From Chloroflexota bacterium (lineage in GTDB: Bacteria; Chloroflexota; Dehalococcoidia; UBA1151): a stretch of 9,646 nucleotides of DNA. The stretch spans positions 1-9,646 of the forward strand of contig JADFQR010000029.1 in the NCBI GenBank assembly GCA_022561735.1, given 5' to 3'. Each line of letters starts with the position of its first letter. The first letter of the stretch is position 1. Below the pieces are notes generated by a model. It searched no databases, was not told the origin of the DNA, and worked only from the letters and a program-made list of their open reading frames with translations. This document shows, one piece after another, positions 6,350 through 9,646 of the stretch. The position numbers were made by a program, and so were the translations under genes.

Positions 6350-6403
6350 CCGCCGGGTAACCGTGCGGATCGGCGACAAAACTCGGAGACCTGTTACCGG
6401 CGG
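6350..6403 (+). repeat. Inverted repeat upstream of the archaellin-like gene
   Basis: CCGCCGGGTAAC (6350-6361) is the reverse complement of GTTACCGGCGG (6393-6403) except for one bulged G. The loop is 31 nt. It lies about 350 nt before the archaellin-like start. It could form a stable RNA or DNA hairpin; its role is unknown. Confidence 0.5.
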
Positions 6404-6744
6404 TTCCGGCCAACGAACAGCCAGTTTTCTTTCACACCCATCAGACGGGACTTCCGCTCATCCGGGGTTCGCAATGTAAATGCCCGGGGTCCATATCCGC
6501 CCCAACATCGGCGTCGGCCGAGGCAACCCGGGGACACCACGGGCGTCAATTAGTCGAAGCGATAACCGGGCACGCGTGGCGACAACTCGCGGCGCAGCGC
6601 AGCGGCCATTGGAGCGTCCTCAGTAGATGGGCGTTTCACCCGGCCTTAGTGTGTTGGATATCACTTCTCACCGCAATTTCCGGCCAGAACCCTGTGTGTG
6701 TTTTGGCGGCGGTATAGCAGAGGTCGTACAGCGACCCCAAGATC

Positions 6745-6749
6745 AAAGG
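6745..6749 (+). promoter_or_regulatory. Ribosome binding site deciding between two ATGs
   Basis: AAAGG lies 9 nt before ATG at 6759 and only 3 nt before ATG at 6753. The second ATG is preferred, which removes two residues (Met-Trp) from the signal peptide. Confidence 0.5.
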
Positions 6750-6758
6750 TCAATGTGG

Positions 6759-7466
6759 ATGTATAAGCTAACTAGCGATCGGGCCGGGGCGCAGCGGGGA
6801 ATCACGGGGCTTGAAACCGCGATCATCCTGATAGCGTTCGTCGTGGTCGCATCGGTATTCGCGTTCACCGTCCTCTCGACGGGTATCTTCTCCTCCGAGA
6901 GAAGCAAAGAGACCGTGTTCGCGGGTCTGGACGAAGTCCGTAGCTCGCTCGAGCCACGCGGCAGCGTCATCGCCTACAAGGGCCGGGTCGGCGCCGGTTC
7001 CAGCTTTGACACTATCTACAAGATAGTCTTCATCGTCTCCAACGCCGTCAAGGGCGAGCCGGTGAACCTGACCCCGCCGTACACGTCGAACGGCGCGGGC
7101 GATGATCCGGACATCGTCGCCGGCGCAAAGTACAGGATGGTCATTTCCTACTCTGACAATGACCAGTTCCTGAACGACCTTCCGTGGACGGTCACATTCC
7201 CGGGATACGACAACGGCGACAACCTTCTGGACGCCGGTGAAAAAGCCGAGATCGCTGTCTGGTTGTTTGACCGGGACAACAATGTGACGAACGCCGCGGA
7301 CGACAACGGGGTCAAAGTGAGCAGCACCGGCGGTCTCACCAGCGCATCCACGATCCCGAGTGTAAACGACAGGTTCGTACTTGAGGTCAAGCCCGAGACA
7401 GGCGCCACCCTCAACATCGAGCGCACCCTGCCGGGCAGGCTCGACATGATCATGGACCTTCGTTAG
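6759..7466 (+). CDS. Archaellin-like (archaeal-type flagellin) protein
   Basis: This 235-aa protein is predicted to be secreted and assembled into a surface filament. The N-terminus is a class III (type IV pilin-like) signal: a basic leader ending QRG, predicted prepilin-peptidase cleavage after Gly14, then ITGLE with Glu at +5, then a hydrophobic helix (about 15-39; ETAIILIAFVVVASVFAF). The remainder is a beta-rich, Cys-free domain with archaellin landmarks: LLDAGEKAEI (156-165) and, near the end, FVLEVKPETGATLNIERTLP followed by MDL. These features match archaeal FlaB/ArlB more than bacterial type IV pilins or true flagellins. No motor, ATPase or peptidase gene is in the window, so it stands alone here. 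Its 3' end is followed by strong hairpins. Its role could be an archaellum-like swimming filament or an adhesive pilus. An open frame reaches upstream to 6627 but lacks a ribosome binding site. Confidence 0.87.
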   Translation: MYKLTSDRAGAQRGITGLETAIILIAFVVVASVFAFTVLSTGIFSSERSKETVFAGLDEVRSSLEPRGSVIAYKGRVGAGSSFDTIYKIVFIVSNAVKGEPVNLTPPYTSNGAGDDPDIVAGAKYRMVISYSDNDQFLNDLPWTVTFPGYDNGDNLLDAGEKAEIAVWLFDRDNNVTNAADDNGVKVSSTGGLTSASTIPSVNDRFVLEVKPETGATLNIERTLPGRLDMIMDLR

Positions 7467-7498
7467 TCAATACCTCTGACTCACGCGAGTAAAAATCA

Positions 7499-7531
7499 GG
7501 TGGGCGGTCCAGGCGGGGACCGCTCACCTTT
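7499..7531 (+). terminator. Intrinsic terminator of the archaellin-like gene
   Basis: GGTGGGCGGTCC (7499-7510) pairs with GGACCGCTCACC (7517-7528) over 12 pairs, one of them G-U, with a six-base loop followed by TTT. It starts 33 nt after the stop codon. Confidence 0.75.
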
Positions 7532-7553
7532 CGTGTCCGGTGCGCCGCCCGCA

Positions 7554-7589
7554 TGAAAAGCCCCCGGTCGTATGATCGGGGGCTTTTCA
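7554..7589. terminator. Bidirectional intrinsic terminator
   Basis: TGAAAAGCCCCCGGTC (7554-7569) pairs with GATCGGGGGCTTTTCA (7574-7589): 16 pairs, one G-U, with a GTAT loop. The A-run on the left and T-run on the right let it work for both strands. It sits between the convergent archaellin-like and zinc-ribbon genes. Confidence 0.85.
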
Positions 7590-7592
7590 GAT

Positions 7593-7627
7593 GTGCCGGA
7601 GTAGGAGCGGTGCTCTTCTTCCGGCAC
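7593..7627. other. Third hairpin in the convergent spacer
   Basis: GTGCCGGA (7593-7600) and TCCGGCAC (7620-7627) form a perfect 8-bp outer stem. AGGAGC (7603-7608) and GCTCTT (7612-7617) form an inner stem with one G-U. The two stems are separated by a symmetric 2x2 internal loop. There is no T-run. It lies only 3 nt from the preceding terminator and 34 nt from the 3' end of the zinc-ribbon gene. Confidence 0.55.
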
Positions 7628-7661
7628 CCCTTGAGGAGGAAGGGCCGTTATCGGGTACCGG

Positions 7662-7874
7662 TCAGGCAGCCTCTTGAGACGGCCCGGCGCTTACATCGCC
7701 GGTCCGGTCCGCCGCCATAACCGGTAAGGGTTCGTTATACCTGCCAACCCTGCCGTACATCCGGGCGTAAAGCGTCCAGGAACAGCTGAGGCACTGCAGG
7801 TACGATCCATTGGAGTCGCGACGCGCCTCCACCGTGCCGGTTGAGCAGTGCGGGCATGAGTTGAACCACAACAT
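7662..7874 (-). CDS. Small zinc-ribbon protein
   Basis: This is a 70-aa protein of unknown function. The N-terminal half has two knuckles, CPHC (7-10) and CLSC (28-31), spaced as in a single treble-clef or zinc-ribbon site, with aromatic residues around them (WF at 3-4, Tyr25, Trp33). The C-terminal half is polar and probably disordered. On the minus strand GAGGA ends 6 nt before the ATG, which supports a real gene. It lies downstream of ilvD in the same direction, 259 nt away with a hairpin between, so it probably has its own promoter. It ends facing the archaellin-like gene across shared terminators. Roles in nucleic-acid or protein binding are possible but not shown. Confidence 0.72.
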   Translation of the reverse strand: MLWFNSCPHCSTGTVEARRDSNGSYLQCLSCSWTLYARMYGRVGRYNEPLPVMAADRTGDVSAGPSQEAA

Positions 7875-7963
7875 TTTCGGTCCTCTTCCAGATCTTCGCC
7901 CCTGTTTTTCAGGGTTTTCCAGGCTGTTTCCGTGGCGCCAGCGGGTCTGGCTGCACTACATAT

Positions 7964-8006
7964 GATGACGGTCGGATATGAAGGGTTCATGAATGAATCC
8001 GTCATC
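7964..8006. repeat. Nested inverted repeat upstream of the zinc-ribbon gene
   Basis: GATGACGG (7964-7971) pairs with CCGTCATC (7999-8006). Inside it ATGAA (7978-7982) pairs with TTCAT (7986-7990) around GGG. The element is about 90 nt upstream of the zinc-ribbon start and could be an operator or a hairpin in its leader. Confidence 0.45.
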
Positions 8007-8099
8007 CTGTGAGAGGTATATGAGGAAGGGCGCGCGGGTAGCGCGAGTAACTGAAATCGGCCTCAAACGGCAGTTTCACGGCCGGATATGTCACCGGAA

Positions 8100-8123
8100 G
8101 GCCGGGCGGAAATTCGCCCGGCC
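8100..8123 (-). terminator. GC-rich hairpin downstream of ilvD
   Basis: GGCCGGGCG (8100-8108) and CGCCCGGCC (8115-8123) form a perfect 9-bp stem with a six-base loop, 10 nt past the ilvD stop. On the minus strand only TT follows, so it is a strong hairpin but an imperfect intrinsic terminator. Confidence 0.6.
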
Positions 8124-8133
8124 GCATCGAGCT

Positions 8134-9646
8134 TCAGCTGGTGATGGCGCCCTTCGCCGCCGGCTGCACCAGCTTGATGTACTTGCCGAGCGTGCCCCGG
8201 GTGTAGGCGGCCGGCGGCGCAGTCCATCTGGACAAACGGTCGTCCAGTTCTTCCTTGCTGATCTTGACGTTCAACTCAAATCGCTCCAGGTCGAGCTCGA
8301 TAACGTCACCATCGCGCAGCGCTGCTATCGGTCCTCCAAGCGCCGCCTCCGGGCCGACATGCCCGATCATCGGGCCGTGCGTGGCGCCGGAGAACCGTCC
8401 GTCCGTCATCAAGAAAACGTCCTCGCCGAGCCCCTGGCCGACGATAGCGCTGGTCACGTCAAGCATCTCCCGCATCCCGGGCCCGCCCTTTGGCCCCTCG
8501 TACCGGATCACGACAAAGTCGCCCTTCTTTATGGACCGCTGCTGTAGCGCCTCCATCACGAGTTCCTCGCGGTCAAAAACTCGCGCCGGCCCGCTCCAGC
8601 GGGCCCCGTATTGATGCCCGGCCACCTTCAGCACCGCCCCGTCCGGCGCCAGGTTGCCGTGCAGCACCACAAGTCCGCCGGTACGCGACAACGGGTCGTC
8701 GGCCGTTCTTATGACCTCCATCTGTGACCCGTCGTCGTGTACATCCGCAAGGTTCTCTGCGATCGTTTTTCCGGTCACCGTGAGTGCGTCACCGTGGAGC
8801 AGTCCGGCGTCCAGCAGCCGCTTCATCACCAGCGGTATTCCGCCGGCGCGGTCCAGGTCAAACATCAGGTATCTTCCGGCCGGTTTCATGTCTGCGATAA
8901 GCGGCGTGCGCATGCTGATGGCGTGGATGTCTTCCAGCGTGAGCTCCATACCCATTTCGTAAGCGATGGCCGGGAGGTGCAGCGCCGTGTTGGTTGACCC
9001 GCCCAGCGCGACCACGAGCGTCACTGCGTTCTCGAACGCTTTGCGCGTCAGGATGTCGGACGGTCGGATGTCCTCCCGGAGCAGATTCATGACCGCCTCT
9101 CCGGCGCGCCGTGACGAGTCCCGTTTGCGGCTGGAAACCGCCGGTTCCGACGCCGACCCCGGAAGCGACAACCCGAGCGCTTCGCCGATGCTGGACATTG
9201 TGTTGGCGGTGAACATGCCGCCGCATGCGCCGGGCCCGGGACAGGCAGCGATCTCCATGGCGCGCAATTCCGCATCATCCAGCTCCCCGACCTGGTACCT
9301 GCCGACGGCCTCCGCCACGTCCTGGATCTGGAACGGTTTCCCCTCCCAGTAGCCGGGCATGATAGAGCCGCCGTACACGAACACCGCCGGGATGTTGAGG
9401 CGCGCTATCGCCATCATCGAGCCCGGCAGGGACTTGTCGCACCCGGCTATCGGCACGACGCCGTCGAACCGTTCTGCGAAACACACGGTTTCTATCGAGT
9501 CAGCGATGATCTCCCGGCTCACGAGAGAGCCTTTCATTCCTTCGGTGCCCATCGAGATCGCGTCGGACACGGTTATCGTGCCGAACATGAAGGGCGTGCC
9601 CGCAGCCTGGGAGACCCCGCGCTTGACCTCGTCCACAAGCGGAGCG
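8134..9646 (-). CDS. ilvD: Dihydroxy-acid dehydratase IlvD, 5' end cut by window
   Basis: This iron-sulfur dehydratase converts 2,3-dihydroxy-isovalerate (or -3-methylvalerate) to the 2-oxo acid in valine and isoleucine synthesis. The visible part covers about 503 residues. The family is usually near 560, so roughly the first 60 are beyond the right edge; the frame runs open through 9646 as [10 protein letters not shown]. Visible landmarks are [16 protein letters not shown], cluster ligand Cys in AGCDKS (codon 9439-9441), a second ligand in [15 protein letters not shown] (codon 9223-9225), GGSTNT, and [10 protein letters not shown] with the active-site serine (about 8372-8403). The 72-residue spacing of the two cysteines fits the family; the first ligand Cys would be in the missing part. 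Sugar-acid dehydratases (EDD-type) are close relatives, but these motifs favour true IlvD. The C-terminus is complete. Confidence 0.93.
   Translation of the reverse strand, partial: APLVDEVKRGVSQAAGTPFMFGTITVSDAISMGTEGMKGSLVSREIIADSIETVCFAERFDGVVPIAGCDKSLPGSMMAIARLNIPAVFVYGGSIMPGYWEGKPFQIQDVAEAVGRYQVGELDDAELRAMEIAACPGPGACGGMFTANTMSSIGEALGLSLPGSASEPAVSSRKRDSSRRAGEAVMNLLREDIRPSDILTRKAFENAVTLVVALGGSTNTALHLPAIAYEMGMELTLEDIHAISMRTPLIADMKPAGRYLMFDLDRAGGIPLVMKRLLDAGLLHGDALTVTGKTIAENLADVHDDGSQMEVIRTADDPLSRTGGLVVLHGNLAPDGAVLKVAGHQYGARWSGPARVFDREELVMEALQQRSIKKGDFVVIRYEGPKGGPGMREMLDVTSAIVGQGLGEDVFLMTDGRFSGATHGPMIGHVGPEAALGGPIAALRDGDVIELDLERFELNVKISKEELDDRLSRWTAPPAAYTRGTLGKYIKLVQPAAKGAITS

Larger units (their letters stand above)
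6174..6758. other. Long gene-free stretch before the archaellin-like gene
   Basis: In 585 bp there is no frame with a credible ribosome binding site or recognisable product. A 77-codon frame at 6320-6553 encodes a Pro/Arg-rich, featureless sequence and is rejected. The stretch holds a weak hairpin (6197-6210), a REP-like palindrome (6303-6342) and a long inverted repeat (6350-6403). The rest, about 6404-6744, shows nothing I can name and presumably includes the archaellin-like gene's promoter and leader; no sigma-70 or sigma-28 consensus stands out. Confidence 0.6.

Noticed and set aside
6350..6403. Cyclic-di-GMP riboswitch upstream of the archaellin-like gene.
   Set aside because: A GTTACCGG string recalls its 3' end, but the element is too short and lacks the GACGCAAAG core and the second helix.
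6544..6564. Sigma-28-type flagellar promoter near GCGATAA.
   Set aside because: The -10-like part is only partly matched and no -35 TAAA lies at the required spacing.
7993..8547. Plus-strand open frame overlapping the 3' part of ilvD.
   Set aside because: Most of it lies antisense to ilvD, and the non-overlapping start has no domain signature.

Overview
The window (about 9.6 kb, GC-rich) looks bacterial. Several genes have a clear Shine-Dalgarno site, and TTG or GTG starts are used repeatedly. The gene content includes oxidoreductases, a ThDP enzyme, an M20 hydrolase and an archaellin-like protein, which together recall environmental Chloroflexota (SAR202/Dehalococcoidia-like). That placement rests on remembered family resemblance, not on a search, and is moderate to low in confidence.

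Layout. Positions 1-229 hold no gene but contain an inverted repeat and a short dispersed-repeat motif. A minus-strand NAD-dependent epimerase/dehydratase of uronate-dehydrogenase type lies at 230-1078. A 339-bp divergent intergenic region follows, with two 58-bp direct repeats. Three plus-strand genes come next: an acetolactate-synthase-like ThDP enzyme (1418-3055), a flavin disulfide reductase that resembles mycothione reductase more than ordinary lipoamide dehydrogenase (3186-4550), and an M20-type metallohydrolase (4845-6173). The hydrolase is preceded by a leader with two interlocking 9-bp pairings.

A 585-bp gene-free stretch (6174-6758) with a REP-like palindrome and a long inverted repeat leads to an archaellin-like gene with a class III (type IV pilin-like) signal peptide (6759-7466). 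Three successive hairpins, two of them good terminators, separate it from convergent minus-strand genes. These are a 70-aa zinc-ribbon protein (7662-7874) and the dihydroxy-acid dehydratase ilvD (8134 to beyond the right edge, 5' end missing).

Working together: the metabolic genes suggest catabolism or redox handling of oxo-acids, sugar acids and amidated compounds, and ilvD belongs to branched-chain amino acid synthesis. No defence system, CRISPR array, IS element, tRNA or rRNA was found. The most notable items are the archaellin-like gene in a bacterial setting, the mycothione-reductase-like protein without visible mycothiol genes, the possible pseudoknot leader, and the Asp-to-Asn change at a metal-ligand position of the M20 protein.
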